Positions 9,082 to 17,420 of a DNA stretch of 64,000 nucleotides are shown one piece after another. Numbering within the stretch: the stretch's first letter is position 1; the number at the start of each line of letters is the position of its first letter. Position numbers and translations under genes: made by a program. The DNA is from Actinomycetota bacterium (GTDB lineage: Bacteria > Actinomycetota > Geothermincolia > Fen-727 > Anoxymicrobiaceae). The DNA is taken from NCBI GenBank assembly GCA_018831265.1, contig JAHJCO010000012.1, positions 1 through 64,000 on the forward strand. Reading direction: 5' to 3'. The notes beneath the pieces were generated by a model. It saw nothing but the letters and a program-made list of their open reading frames with translations. It searched no databases and was not told the DNA's origin.

Positions 9082-11013
9082 ATAGTTGGAATAGCCTCCC
9101 CGGGAGACAAACCCGGGTTCCTTCTTTATCCAGATCTCGGTGCCGTCCACGGTACGATAGGGCTCGTAGTTCCGGTCGATGTAGTCGAAGACGATCGGCA
9201 GGCGCTTGACGTTCTTTATGTTGTCTATGTTGTTGACGGGGTTCCTGTTCCTGTAGATGACGTACCTGACGTTGTTCTTCTCCATGTCGGCCACCATCTC
9301 GCGCTGGAACTGCTCGGGCATGGCGAACCAGACCACGGGGAAGCGCACCGGTGAGGGCCTGCCCACGAAGTAGTAGTACGACGCCTCGTTGGTCATGGTG
9401 ACGAAGTTCTCCCCGGGTTTCAGGGTCCCGCTCAGGAAGGTCGAGGCGTTCTGGTACTCGTCGGGGATGAAGTAGGAGTCCTCGTACCCTTTGACGACCG
9501 GGAAGTTGGAGTCGAAGCGGTCGCGGTCGACGATACGGTAGGCGTCGACCCCGATCAGCACAGCCAGCACTATCGCCAGCCCGGCCGCGAACACTTTGCG
9601 CCCTCCGAGCCCGGTAAGCCAGCGCGACAGGTAGTGCTTGATGAAGATGAAGACCAGCAGCAGGTAGGTGAACGCCGAGCTGTACTGGATATGCCCCATG
9701 TCCGCACGGCCCAGAGCGCTCCTGAACGAGAACACCGCCAGCATCAGCAGCGTCAACTCGACCAGGTACTCCTGAAGGAATGACCGGACGGCGACCATGA
9801 ACCGCCGGGCCGCCTTCTCCCAGGTGCGCAGGAACCGGTATCCCGTCCAGAAGATGACGAGGGCGATCAGCAGCACCATCCTGAGGCCGAAAGCGGAGCG
9901 GATGGGATAGACGAAACCGTCCATGAGCTCCTTGTAGCGCGGCATGTCGAGGAAGGCGAACCGGAAGAAAGCGACGTACTGCCAGCGGATGGCGAACCCC
10001 AGCACCAGCAGGCCCGCCGAGACCCCCAGCAGCGTCGAGGATATGAAGGTGAGGCGCAGCCCCTTCCGGTAGAAGAACGCGATGAACAGGAGGAAGACCA
10101 GGACCGCGTAGGTCCCGGCGTTGTAGAAGCCGCGATCGATCGAGTAGGCGAATGGGACCAGGGCGAAGAAACCCATGAGCGCGCTGATGATAAAGAGGCG
10201 GCGGCCCCCGGCTTTTCCGGCTTTCAGCGCCTCCCACATGTAGGTGACCGTGATGATGAACGCGAACGCCGTCATATCCCTCTCGGGAAAGTACATGACT
10301 ATCGGGTTGCGGAAGAACGGCCCGGCGAGCGGGCCGCTGAAGAACACGATCAACACGAAGGTGAGGAAGGTGAATAGCCAGTCGCCCTGGAACAGGCGGA
10401 AGAGCATGAACGCCAGCAGCAGGAATCCCACTATCTTGTTCAGGGACTGCAGGGTCCGCGCGGAGGCTATGGACCTGCCGAAAAGCTTCCAGGCCAGGAC
10501 GCACCGGATCGGGTCCTCATAGGGCCCGTGCACGAAGACGAAGTCGCGGTAGGGAGCCTGGCCCTGCGCCAGGCACTCCCCGGGCCCCAGGCTCTCACCC
10601 TCGTGGAAGGTGTCCATGACCGGGGCGTCTGAGGGGAAGGTCGGGAAGTCGAGTGCCGCCACGATCGCCAGGGCTATCAGCAGAAACGCCAGCAGGACCG
10701 TGACCCCGCGCGTGAGGCGCGGCCCCGGCCGGTAGTCCGGGGCCCCCGGCTCGAAGAAGAGCACCCCCACCGACCGATCCCTCATGGCCAGCACCAGCAG
10801 GAAAAGCAGCACGGTAGGCAGAAGGACCACCAGCCCGAAGCGCGCGATGTTGTTGGCGGGATTGAACCGGATGAGGGTGAGCGGGCCGGTCACGTTCCAG
10901 GGATTCCTGAAAGGCAGCCGGATGAACTTCCAGGCGGCCAGTCCCAGGCCCGTGCCGAGGACGAACAACGCGGCGAGGACGGCGTACTTCCCGGGGTACC
11001 TACCGCGACTCAT
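9037..11013 (-). CDS. Large multi-pass membrane protein, GT-C/GT39-like
   Basis: 658 residues with roughly 11-13 hydrophobic helices, an early acidic segment [25 protein letters not shown] between the third and fourth helices, and a soluble C-terminal region of about 160 residues. That layout is typical of GT-C-fold glycosyltransferases that use polyprenyl-linked sugars, with acidic residues in the first large outer loop. No clear family motif is visible, so the call is by topology. Its start overlaps the upstream oxidoreductase gene by 14 nt, indicating co-translation. The last ~15 residues ([14 protein letters not shown]) are encoded by palindromic element A and are probably not part of the ancestral protein. 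Confidence 0.65.
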   Translation of the reverse strand: MSRGRYPGKYAVLAALFVLGTGLGLAAWKFIRLPFRNPWNVTGPLTLIRFNPANNIARFGLVVLLPTVLLFLLVLAMRDRSVGVLFFEPGAPDYRPGPRLTRGVTVLLAFLLIALAIVAALDFPTFPSDAPVMDTFHEGESLGPGECLAQGQAPYRDFVFVHGPYEDPIRCVLAWKLFGRSIASARTLQSLNKIVGFLLLAFMLFRLFQGDWLFTFLTFVLIVFFSGPLAGPFFRNPIVMYFPERDMTAFAFIITVTYMWEALKAGKAGGRRLFIISALMGFFALVPFAYSIDRGFYNAGTYAVLVFLLFIAFFYRKGLRLTFISSTLLGVSAGLLVLGFAIRWQYVAFFRFAFLDMPRYKELMDGFVYPIRSAFGLRMVLLIALVIFWTGYRFLRTWEKAARRFMVAVRSFLQEYLVELTLLMLAVFSFRSALGRADMGHIQYSSAFTYLLLVFIFIKHYLSRWLTGLGGRKVFAAGLAIVLAVLIGVDAYRIVDRDRFDSNFPVVKGYEDSYFIPDEYQNASTFLSGTLKPGENFVTMTNEASYYYFVGRPSPVRFPVVWFAMPEQFQREMVADMEKNNVRYVIYRNRNPVNNIDNIKNVKRLPIVFDYIDRNYEPYRTVDGTEIWIKKEPGFVSRGGYSNYGSNPLLLHSNAVAG

Positions 11014-12568
11014 GGTATTCGTCCTCGGCGTTGACCTCCCATATCTCCGACTTGTCCTCCACGCCGGATATGATGTTGTCCACCGCGATCATGGCGGTCA
11101 GCATGGAGTGGTCCTGGTTGTTGTAGCGATGCATGCCGTTGCGACCTACGGGGAAGAGGTTGGCGAAGCCGTCCAGGTATGAGCGGACCTCCTCGAAGCG
11201 CGCGTATGTCCCGAAGTAGGCCGGGTAGGTCTTGGGCATCCTGATAACCGTGGCGTCCAGCACCTCGTCGGGGGTCGAGAACCCCAGCCGGTCAAGCTCC
11301 TGGACGGCGAGCGCGATCACCCTGTCGTCAGGCATCCTCCAGAGGTCGTCGGTCTCGTAACAGAAGTACTCCAGGCCGATCCACACCCTGACCGGGTCGG
11401 CCACCAGGTAAGGGCTCCAGTTGTTGAATATCTGCATTCGGCCCACCAGCACGTCCGGCTCCTGGATGTAGATCCAGTTGTCGTCGACCAGCCCGCCTTC
11501 CCCGTCGCCGTCGCCGAGCCGGAGCCGCTCCAGCAGCAATCCCACCGTCAGGAAGTCGCGGTATGCCAGCCCGTCGCTGATCTCCACCACCTCCGATGGT
11601 TTCTCCACATCCAGGGCCCGGATAAGGTCGCGCACCGGCATCGTGGAGAATACGTAGTCGGCCATGAAGGTCCGCGGCCCCTCGGGGGTCGAAGCCTCCA
11701 CCGCTGAGATGCACCGCCCGTCGACCAGGAGCCTCTCCACGCGGCAGCCGGTGAGCACATCGCCGCCTGCTTCGACCACCCGCTCGGCGACACGCTCCCA
11801 CATCTGGCCTGGCCCGTACTTGGGATACAGGAACCGCTCGATGAGAGAGGTCTCGACGTCCTTCTGGGCGACCCCGGAGCCACGTCGGAAGAGTGACCGG
11901 AAGAAGTGCAGCGCCGCGCTGAAGATGGAGAGGCCTTTCACCCGCTGCGCCCCCCACTCCGGGCTGATCTCGCTGCAGGGGACCCCCCAGACCTTCTCGG
12001 TGTACGACTTGAAGAACGTCCGGTACAGCTCGCGGCCGAAGCGGTTGATGAAGAAGTCCTCGAGGCTCCTCTCATCCCTGATGGGGAAGGCGGCGCTGCG
12101 CAGGTAGGAGAGCACGATGCGGAACGCCCGCGCCAGGCCGAGCTTGAGCAGGGTCTCGGGGGAGAGGCTCACGGGGTAGTCGAACAGCTTGCGGTTGAAG
12201 AAGATCCTTGACCTGCGAGTACGCAACAGCATGACCGGGTCGTCCGTCTCGGGGTCGGGGCCGTCAGGCGATTCGGTGGACCTTGCCATCGGCATCATCT
12301 CGAGCCACCAGTCCATGACCCTGTCCGACTTTGAGAAGAACCGGTGGCCCCCGATGTCGATGCGGTTTCCGTGATACTCGACCGTCCTGGAGATTCCGCC
12401 GAGAGTCCGGTCGGCCTCAAGCACAACCGGCTTTATCCCGGTCCTGGTGGCGAGCTCGTAGGCGGCGGTAAGCCCCGCGGGGCCCGCGCCGATGATTATC
12501 GCTGTCTCACTTCCGGGTTTATCGGCCAAGTCGTCACCGGTTGGATGTAGGGTGGACGGCCGTGCCAA
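11000..12568 (-). CDS. FAD-dependent oxidoreductase, UDP-galactopyranose mutase / protoporphyrinogen oxidase-like
   Basis: About 522 residues. An N-terminal dinucleotide-binding motif [18 protein letters not shown] is followed by [31 protein letters not shown], as in the UDP-galactopyranose mutase-like amine-oxidase superfamily. The C-terminal [20 protein letters not shown] segment is characteristic of the uncharacterised GLF-like group usually found beside polysaccharide genes. The likely role is FAD-dependent rearrangement or oxidation of a nucleotide sugar or lipid. The start is a TTG at 12568 with a weak site (GCGGAACGG); another TTG about 14 codons downstream (LADKPGSET) is possible. It overlaps the downstream membrane glycosyltransferase-like gene, so the two form one operon. 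Confidence 0.8.
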   Translation of the reverse strand: MARPSTLHPTGDDLADKPGSETAIIIGAGPAGLTAAYELATRTGIKPVVLEADRTLGGISRTVEYHGNRIDIGGHRFFSKSDRVMDWWLEMMPMARSTESPDGPDPETDDPVMLLRTRRSRIFFNRKLFDYPVSLSPETLLKLGLARAFRIVLSYLRSAAFPIRDERSLEDFFINRFGRELYRTFFKSYTEKVWGVPCSEISPEWGAQRVKGLSIFSAALHFFRSLFRRGSGVAQKDVETSLIERFLYPKYGPGQMWERVAERVVEAGGDVLTGCRVERLLVDGRCISAVEASTPEGPRTFMADYVFSTMPVRDLIRALDVEKPSEVVEISDGLAYRDFLTVGLLLERLRLGDGDGEGGLVDDNWIYIQEPDVLVGRMQIFNNWSPYLVADPVRVWIGLEYFCYETDDLWRMPDDRVIALAVQELDRLGFSTPDEVLDATVIRMPKTYPAYFGTYARFEEVRSYLDGFANLFPVGRNGMHRYNNQDHSMLTAMIAVDNIISGVEDKSEIWEVNAEDEYHESR

Positions 12569-12784
12569 GCCGTTCCGCGTACCGGACTCAATCTAATAGT
12601 TGTAGGCGGGGCTCATGATTTCCTCTTATGGGAGACGTCTTGTGGCCGCGGCAGGTTTTCCCGTGCCCGGGCGTATCCGTAACAGAAAAATGGGACTCGA
12701 CATATAGTGCCTGCGTCGGGCTATTCAGCGCGATTCCCACAATATGTAGCGTTTGAAGGGGCAGGGACGGTTTGCTTGGTCTGT

Positions 12785-12812
12785 TTGACGTTGCGCCCAC
12801 CTGTGATAGAAT
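12785..12812 (+). promoter_or_regulatory. Sigma-70-type promoter with extended -10
   Basis: TTGACG at 12785-12790, 16-nt spacer, TGA-TAGAAT with the -10 at 12807-12812. The same extended TGNTAGAAT occurs before several genes in the window. No protein gene follows, so it probably drives a non-coding transcript. Confidence 0.55.
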
Positions 12813-12819
12813 GGTTCAA

Positions 12820-12844
12820 GGCGATACGAAATCGCCGTTTTTTT
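12820..12844 (+). terminator. Hairpin with T-run directly after the 12785 promoter
   Basis: GGCGAT-ACGAA-ATCGCC followed by G and seven T. The expected start of transcription is about 12819, so the hairpin would be the first thing transcribed. It may terminate some other transcript, or act as a 5' stem in a short RNA. Confidence 0.5.
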
Positions 12845-13007
12845 ATGCTCAGATTCACCCCTTCCGCGACCTCTCACCGTTCACGGTCAGGGACCGATGT
12901 CCTGTCCGGACCCGATACCCGACATCTCGATCCAGGCCCGGTCGGCCAATTGGTGAGGGGAGCGGTCACCCTATTGCCCGCGGTAATGGTACCAACGACG
13001 TATGTTG

Positions 13008-13037
13008 TTGACGCCCGGGGTTCCCGAATACTAATAC
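13008..13037 (+). promoter_or_regulatory. Candidate promoter in the non-coding region
   Basis: TTGACG at 13008-13013, 18-nt spacer, TAATAC at 13032-13037. Transcription would start near 13044 and run into the stem at 13114-13183. It fits the consensus but is unsupported by a gene downstream. Confidence 0.35.
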
Positions 13038-13113
13038 GAGGTAGGTATCCACGTAAGCGTGAAAGGATCCGAGTTGTAAGAAGTGTGGATGCCAGTCTGT
13101 GTTAGTTTGCCCT

Positions 13114-13183
13114 CAGGTGGGGCGGGAGGAGTGCACCTGCGTCAGACCTCAAGCAACCGCCTACCCGCCTTCCGCCTCACCTG
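13114..13183. repeat. GC-rich inverted repeat (element O)
   Basis: CAGGTGGGGCGGGAGG at 13114 pairs with CCTTCCGCCTCACCTG ending at 13183, with one mismatch or GU pair on each side. The interior contains CGTCAGACCTC, the same TCAGACC core seen in the other intergenic elements. It could be an element of that group or a small-RNA stem. Confidence 0.5.
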
Positions 13184-13216
13184 CCCTCCCCATATATAAC
13201 GTCAAAACCCCCAAAA

Positions 13217-13323
13217 GGGGTCAAACCTGAGATTTTGCATTTTTTGCATATGGGGTCAAACCTGAGATTTTGCATTTCTTGCACTGGAACACAAGAAACG
13301 ACAAAATCGCCAGGTTTGACCCC
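13217..13323. repeat. Palindromic intergenic element B with duplicated left arm (GGGGTCAAACC family)
   Basis: Two tandem 35-bp left arms (13217-13251 and 13252-13286), each beginning GGGGTCAAACCTGAGATTTT, then a short spacer and a right arm ending CCAGGTTTGACCCC at 13323. The right arm is complementary to the left over ~30 nt with small bulges. It ends 1 nt before the stop codon of the minus-strand gene at 13325. Confidence 0.85.
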
Positions 13324-13324
13324 A

Positions 13325-14230
13325 CTACCACTTGTGGTCTTTGAGGTCGGCGCAGTAGTGGCCCGGCTGCTTGCGGGCGGTCTTCAGTACCTCCAGGGCC
13401 ACGTTCTTTACCTGGAGGGGATCGCCGAACTGCTTGCGCTCGTTGGTCACGACTCCGACGGCTATCTTCACCCTGTCCGTCTCGGGACCGCACTTCTCGT
13501 CGAAGTCCGGGCAGATCTCGCTGAGCGCCTCGTCGAAGCGCGCGGACATCCTGTTGAAGATCTGCTCCACCCTGAGGGGCACCGAGATGATGACGAAGTC
13601 GTCCTCGCCCATGTAGCCCAGGAACTCGGCGGTAGGGTTCACTATCTCGCGTAGCAGGTTGCCCAGGCCCCGGATGAGCAGGTCGCCGCGATCCACGCCG
13701 TAGTGGTCGTTCACCAGCCGCAGGTTGCTGATGTCTATGTAGAGAAAGGCGAAGAACTTGCCCCGCTGCTCCAGGCGCTTGCGCGTCTCCTCGTAGATCT
13801 GGTGCTTGCCGGGGAGGTTGGTGAGCGGGTCCACGGCCATGCCCTTGCTGGCCTTGGTCAGAACCGACTTGATGCGGGCGAACAGTTCCGCGTTGTCGAA
13901 CGGCTTGGACAGGTAGTCGTCCGCCCCGCTCTCGAACCCCTTGACTATGTGGTGGGGCTCGTCCAGCGCGGTCAGCATGATGATGGGTATGTACCTCGTG
14001 CGGGGGTCGGAGCGAAGGCGGTTGCAGATCTCCCAGCCATCGATGTCCGGCATCATGATGTCCAGGATGACAACGTCCGGCTGGTCGACCACCGCGGAGA
14101 CCAGCCCCGTCTCACCGCTCATCTCCGTGACGACCTCGTAGCCCTCGATCTCCAGGTTGGTCCTCATGACCTCCAGAAGGGCGATCTCGTCATCGATGAG
14201 TAGTACTTTTCGTTTGGTGACTTCGACCAT
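13325..14230 (-). CDS. Response regulator with degenerate GGDEF domain
   Basis: About 301 residues from ATG 14230. The receiver domain (residues 8-122) has the acidic DDE, phospho-acceptor Asp57 in VVILDIMMPD and the SKPFD lysine. A GGDEF-fold domain follows (ASKGMAVDPLTNLPGKHQIYEE, then FLYIDISNLRLVND), but the signature reads GYMGEDDFVII, so GGDEF is replaced by GEDDF; diguanylate cyclase activity is doubtful and a binding or protein-interaction role is more likely. The start at 14230 is supported by an extended -10 (14265-14273) 35 nt upstream; the longer frame to 14299 starts inside an intergenic element and is rejected. It may answer the orphan kinase at 6.2 kb, which is inference. Confidence 0.85.
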   Translation of the reverse strand: MVEVTKRKVLLIDDEIALLEVMRTNLEIEGYEVVTEMSGETGLVSAVVDQPDVVILDIMMPDIDGWEICNRLRSDPRTRYIPIIMLTALDEPHHIVKGFESGADDYLSKPFDNAELFARIKSVLTKASKGMAVDPLTNLPGKHQIYEETRKRLEQRGKFFAFLYIDISNLRLVNDHYGVDRGDLLIRGLGNLLREIVNPTAEFLGYMGEDDFVIISVPLRVEQIFNRMSARFDEALSEICPDFDEKCGPETDRVKIAVGVVTNERKQFGDPLQVKNVALEVLKTARKQPGHYCADLKDHKW

Positions 14231-14264
14231 AGTTCCACCGGTAGGATGTGATTCCGCTACCCGG

Positions 14265-14273
14265 ATTCTAACA
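14265..14273 (-). promoter_or_regulatory. Extended -10 promoter of the response regulator gene
   Basis: On the minus strand the sequence reads TGT-TAGAAT. It lies 35 nt before the chosen ATG (14230), which places transcription start near 14258. No clear -35 is needed for extended -10 promoters. Confidence 0.5.
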
Positions 14274-14279
14274 TAATGA

Positions 14280-14359
14280 GTGGCGTCGGACGTTTTCATT
14301 GCGTTATAACCTGATCAAAGTCTACGTACTCCAACGGCACTGCAAACGTCCGACCCCAC
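14280..14359. repeat. Palindromic intergenic element C1 (family I)
   Basis: 80 bp. The minus strand reads GTGGGGTCGGACGTTTGCAG ... ATAACGCAATGAAAACGTCC GACGCCAC. Outer arms pair as GTCGGACGTTT with AAAACGTCCGAC. The middle (GTTGGA-TAC, then GGTTATAACGC) is shared with element D1 at 22387 and in part with C2 and L. Confidence 0.85.
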
Positions 14360-14407
14360 GGTCATCGCCGTCTGGCTGCTGCTGTTCGAGGATGTGGCGC
14401 GCCTGAA

Positions 14408-14485
14408 GTGGCGTCAGACGTTTTCGTTGCGCGGTGACCAGATCCTACTCAGAGTGCTGCAACGCACCGCAAACGTCTGACCGCC
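14408..14485. repeat. Palindromic intergenic element C2 (family I)
   Basis: 78 bp, same orientation as C1, 48 bp away. Minus strand: GGCGGTCAGACGTTTGCGG ... GCGCAACGAAAACGTCTGAC. Compared with C1 the G-C pair of GTCGGAC/GTCCGAC is an A-T pair here (GTCAGAC/GTCTGAC), a compensated change. On the minus strand it is preceded by CGGAGTGGTTGATCAACCC, which also precedes D1. Confidence 0.85.
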
Positions 14486-14496
14486 GGATCATCCAT

Positions 14497-14515
14497 GGGT
14501 TGATCAACCACTCCG
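14497..14515. repeat. 19-bp sequence shared with the flank of element D1
   Basis: The minus strand reads CGGAGTGGTTGATCAACCC and contains the perfect palindrome GGTTGATCAACC. Near 22356-22374 the plus strand has CGGAGTGGTCGATCAACCC. In both places it lies about 12 nt outside a family I element in the same relative orientation. The region 14486-14607 otherwise holds nothing recognisable. Confidence 0.6.
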
Positions 14516-14607
14516 TTCGGATGTTGCATGTGCTTCCTCCCGGGCCGGAGCCCCCTCGTATGGATTCGGCGCGATCCGCGCGCCTCTTGAGCACCCTCGA
14601 TGAGGCC

Positions 14608-15315
14608 CTAGAGCAGGCCGTGGCGCTCCAGCAGTGCCGCGTCGCCGAGGACTGAGTCAGTAGTACCGTCCGCCACCACCCGGCCGTCATCCATGAGTAC
14701 GACGCGCCCCGCCGTCTTCCGGGCCATCTCCAGGTCGTGCGTGACAATGAGCTTGGTCGCCTCCAGGACACCGATGATCTCCAGGAAGTGCCGCCTCCCC
14801 CTTGGATCGAGGTTGGAGACGGGTTCGTCCAGCACGAGTATCTCCGGTTCCATGGACAGGACGGTGGCGAGGCTCACCCTCTTCTTCTCTCCGAAGCTCA
14901 TGTGGTGGGGAGAGCGGTTCTCGAACCCATCCAGGCCTACCCATTTCAGGGCGCGTTTCACCGCCAGGTCGACCTGCGCGGCGGACATCCTCATGTTGAT
15001 CGGGCCGAAGGCGACGTCCTCGCCGACCGTGGGGCTGAAGAGCTGGTCCTCCGGATCCTGAAACACCAGCCCGACCTTGCCGCGCACCTCCCGCATGTTC
15101 TTCTTGTTGACCTCGAGCCCCGCGACCTCGACGGTTCCCTCTCCCTGGAGTATCCCGTTGAGGTGCAGCATGAGGGTGGACTTGCCCGCGCCGTTCGGCC
15201 CCATCACCGCGACCGTCTCACCCGTGCGGACCAGCAGGTCGACGTCCCTGAGAGCCTCCGTGCCGTCGGGGTAGCGGTAGCTCAACCCCACCACCCTCAC
15301 CGCGACGTCCGCCAT
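14608..15315 (-). CDS. cbiO: ECF-type cobalt/nickel transporter ATPase CbiO
   Basis: 235 residues. Walker A GPNGAGKST, Q-loop VFQDPEDQLF, signature MSFGEKKR, Walker B ILVLDEPVS and switch THD are all present, so it should be an active ABC ATPase. QDPEDQLFSPTV is typical of energy-coupling-factor ATPases. It powers uptake through CbiM and CbiQ encoded just upstream in the same operon. ATG 15315 is chosen because the protein family begins at MADVAVRVVGLSYRYPDGTEAL; the stop of CbiQ is only 5 nt away. It is the last gene of the operon; two palindromic elements lie beyond its 3' end. Confidence 0.9.
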   Translation of the reverse strand: MADVAVRVVGLSYRYPDGTEALRDVDLLVRTGETVAVMGPNGAGKSTLMLHLNGILQGEGTVEVAGLEVNKKNMREVRGKVGLVFQDPEDQLFSPTVGEDVAFGPINMRMSAAQVDLAVKRALKWVGLDGFENRSPHHMSFGEKKRVSLATVLSMEPEILVLDEPVSNLDPRGRRHFLEIIGVLEATKLIVTHDLEMARKTAGRVVLMDDGRVVADGTTDSVLGDAALLERHGLL

Positions 15316-15320
15316 GGATA

Positions 15321-16085
15321 TCACGCCCAAATCGCCACCACCCTTCCACCGGCGGCGATGGCGATGACCACGGCCATGAAGAAGTAGTCCGCGGCCCGCA
15401 TCCGCAGCTCGACCGTCCTGGGGAAATGCCCGTCGAAACCCCGGGCGGTCATGGCCTGGTACACGCGCTCGGCCCTCTCCTGGCTCCGCAGGAACAGCGA
15501 GGCGACCATGTGGCCTATCACCTTCGCCTGCCAGATCCAGCGGCCCTGGAAGTTGCGCGAGTCGCGGGCCCTCTTCATGCGCTCCGCCTCGTCCACGATG
15601 ATGAAGAGGTAGCGGTACATGAACGCCGAGACGACCGTGAAGAACCTGGGTACGCGCATGCGCTCCAGCCCGTGCATCAGGTCGTTGAAGTGCGTCGTCG
15701 AGGACAGCAGGATGAGGCAGGAGACGGAGATAAGCGCCTTGATGGTGACCCCCCACAGGACCAGGAGGCCTTCCCTGGACACCGAGACCGGTCCCAGGTC
15801 GACGGTAGGCCCTCCGGGATGCATGAACGGCACGAATATCGCGACGGCCAGCACGAACGGCAGAACCACCAGCATCCTGGTGAGCAGGTAGGACATCGGT
15901 ACGTTTGAGGCGACGGCGATTATGAGAACCACGCCGGCGTATATGCAGAACGAGTACCAGGAGCCGGGGGGTGTCAGGACGCAGGCGATGATGAGGGCGA
16001 ACAGCGCGAGGGTCTTGGCGCGCGGATCGAGGTCGTGGACGGGGCTCTGCAGCCGGGAGTACCGGTCGATGAAGTCGTGTTTCAC
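15321..16085 (-). CDS. cbiQ: ECF-type cobalt/nickel transporter transmembrane protein CbiQ
   Basis: About 254 residues from GTG 16085 (VKHDFIDRYSRLQSPVHDLDPRAKTLALF), the usual CbiQ start; the longer frame upstream is low-complexity. Several transmembrane helices are followed by the ERMRVPRFF and SRNFQGRW segments and the QAMTARGFDGHFP motif (an Ala-Arg-Gly box), which couple CbiQ to the ATPase. It is the T component of the metal transporter, between the PDGLE protein (upstream, 70 nt) and CbiO (5 nt). Confidence 0.9.
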   Translation of the reverse strand: MKHDFIDRYSRLQSPVHDLDPRAKTLALFALIIACVLTPPGSWYSFCIYAGVVLIIAVASNVPMSYLLTRMLVVLPFVLAVAIFVPFMHPGGPTVDLGPVSVSREGLLVLWGVTIKALISVSCLILLSSTTHFNDLMHGLERMRVPRFFTVVSAFMYRYLFIIVDEAERMKRARDSRNFQGRWIWQAKVIGHMVASLFLRSQERAERVYQAMTARGFDGHFPRTVELRMRAADYFFMAVVIAIAAGGRVVAIWA

Positions 16086-16155
16086 AACCGGGTACCCCGC
16101 TGTGCCGGTACGACGTACGGGTGTTTCTTCGCCGCACTCATGTGACGTGGCGCGC

Positions 16156-16548
16156 TCAGTCGGTCGGCGGCGCGTGGACCGGCGGGGTAGCGGACGCGGG
16201 ACCGTCGCCCGCACGGCCGCTCCTGCGCTTAGCCACCAGGTAGAGGAGGGCGCCGGCCCCAAGGGCCAGGGCCAGCGTCACCAGCACCCCGACCAGGCCG
16301 GCCAGACCCGTGGAGGCACCCTCGTCCCGGATGCCGGGCACCTCGTAGTCGGCCAGGGGAGACTCGCCCTCCCTGGCGCGCTGGCTGAGCCCTTCCTGCT
16401 CCACCGTCCGCTCCAGGCCGTCCGGGCTCCTCGAGGCGAAGGGTGAGGCGAAGACCGCCAGCCCGACCGCCACCACCAGTGCCGCGCCGATGAAGACCCA
16501 GAGCCCGACGTGCTTCCCTTTGAAGAGGTCCCTTATCCTGTCGGGCAT
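16156..16548 (-). CDS. PDGLE-domain subunit of the CbiM-type transporter (CbiN-like)
   Basis: 130 residues. Helix LWVFIGAALVVAVGLAVFASPF is followed by SPDGLERTVEQ, the PDGLE signature, then an outside loop (ADYEVPGI) and a second helix GLVGVLVTLALALGAGALLYLVA with a basic tail. PDGLE proteins replace or resemble CbiN/NikN, the small subunit needed by CbiM for metal uptake. ATG 16548 overlaps the stop of cbiM, so translation is coupled. Confidence 0.85.
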   Translation of the reverse strand: MPDRIRDLFKGKHVGLWVFIGAALVVAVGLAVFASPFASRSPDGLERTVEQEGLSQRAREGESPLADYEVPGIRDEGASTGLAGLVGVLVTLALALGAGALLYLVAKRRSGRAGDGPASATPPVHAPPTD

Positions 16549-17237
16549 CAGGCCACCTCCCCGGCGGGCAAACCCGCCGAGAGCCCCGGGCTCTTGTACG
16601 CGCTGACCAGGTCGGGCCTGGCCTGGAGCACCACAGCCAGTACGGCGACCGTGATGAACGCCTCGCCGATCCCTATCAGGCTGTGCACCCCGACCATCGT
16701 CGGCAGCCCGGTGGAGAGCGGAAGGGTCCCCGATATCGCCAGCTCGAAGGAGCAGGCGACGCTGGCGATCACGACCGAAAACCAGGCGAACAGCCCCGCG
16801 GAGGTCAGTATCGCCGCCTTCTCGCCGCCCCGCCTGGCGATCAGTGACTTGGCCAGCGCGAACAGGTAGTAGGAGAGGAGCCCGGACAGGATGGCCATGT
16901 TGAAGATGTTCGCGCCGAGGGCGGCCAGGCCGCCGTCGGAGAACAACAGGCACTGGACCAGCAGGACCACCTCCATCACCAGGAAACCCTCCCAGGGGCC
17001 GAGCAGGACGCAGGCCAGCAACGCGCCCACGAAGTGACCGCTCACCCCTCCCGCCACGGGGAAGTTGAGCATCTGGGCGGCGAACACGAACGCGGCGGTG
17101 ACACCGATCAGCGGGACCTTCTTCGCGTCATCGAGGGTCTCGCGGACCCTGTACAGCGCATAGGCCGTGGTCGCCCCGGAGACGCCCCACAGCGCCCCCA
17201 TGGTCCTGCCGTCCAGGAACCCGTCCGGAATGTGCAT
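16548..17237 (-). CDS. cbiM: Cobalt/nickel transporter substrate-binding membrane protein CbiM
   Basis: 229 residues. Begins MHIPDGFLDGRTMGALWG; in CbiM/NikM the N-terminal Met and His2 bind the metal ion. Six to seven helices follow, with AAQMLNFPVAGGVSGHFVGALLACVLLGPWEGFLVM, a family block containing the other metal-binding His. The ion may be nickel or cobalt; nickel is favoured by the neighbouring CooT and DUF3842 genes. A leader with a terminator-like hairpin lies upstream (17267-17314), so expression may be attenuated. Confidence 0.92.
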   Translation of the reverse strand: MHIPDGFLDGRTMGALWGVSGATTAYALYRVRETLDDAKKVPLIGVTAAFVFAAQMLNFPVAGGVSGHFVGALLACVLLGPWEGFLVMEVVLLVQCLLFSDGGLAALGANIFNMAILSGLLSYYLFALAKSLIARRGGEKAAILTSAGLFAWFSVVIASVACSFELAISGTLPLSTGLPTMVGVHSLIGIGEAFITVAVLAVVLQARPDLVSAYKSPGLSAGLPAGEVA

Positions 17238-17266
17238 TCGTCACCTCCAGTCGACATGTGGCATAG

Positions 17267-17314
17267 AAAAAAGCCACGCCTGCCGGTTTCGCACCGCTTA
17301 CCGGCCTTCGTGGC
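17267..17314 (-). terminator. Rho-independent terminator or attenuator between cooT and cbiM
   Basis: On the minus strand GCCACG and then GCCGGT pair with ACCGGC and CGTGGC (two stacked 6-bp stems around AAGCGGTGCGAA), followed by six T. It lies ~30 nt before cbiM and ~105 nt after cooT. It either ends the trxB-DUF3842-cooT transcript or works as an attenuator in the cbiM leader. The loop GCGGTGCGAAACCGG faintly recalls a cobalamin riboswitch core, but the B12 box GCCACTG is absent. Confidence 0.65.
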
Positions 17315-17420
17315 CTTGCTCTTGAAAGGACTACCGTATCTCCTGGAAGCCTACTTAGCCTCCATTCGATTCATTTGTACCAGAAACCGGGCCGCGCCGC
17401 AAACGGGCGGGGGGCCACCG

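Larger units (their letters stand above)
12569..13216. other. Long non-coding region with promoters, hairpins and possible small RNA
   Basis: No open frame here looks like a protein. It holds an extended -10 promoter (12785-12812), a hairpin with a T-run (12820-12844), a second promoter-like pair TTGACG-N18-TAATAC (13008-13037), and a long GC-rich stem (13114-13183). CACG-TAAG-CGTG also forms a small hairpin near 13051-13062. A transcript from 13044 would be about 150 nt and strongly structured. I cannot match it to 6S, tmRNA, RNase P or SRP RNA. Confidence 0.4.

Noticed and set aside
12785-12844. Simple promoter of a protein gene
   Set aside because: A hairpin with a T-run begins at the predicted first transcribed base and no coding frame follows, so it was listed as a possible small-RNA control site instead.
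14231-14299. Longer N-terminus of the response regulator (MKTSDATHYVRI...)
   Set aside because: These codons start inside palindromic element C1, upstream of the extended -10 box, and precede the normal start of the receiver domain.
17238-17420. Cobalamin riboswitch before cbiM
   Set aside because: Only a short GGTGCGAAACC-like piece is found; the conserved GCCACTG B12 box and the rest of the core are missing.
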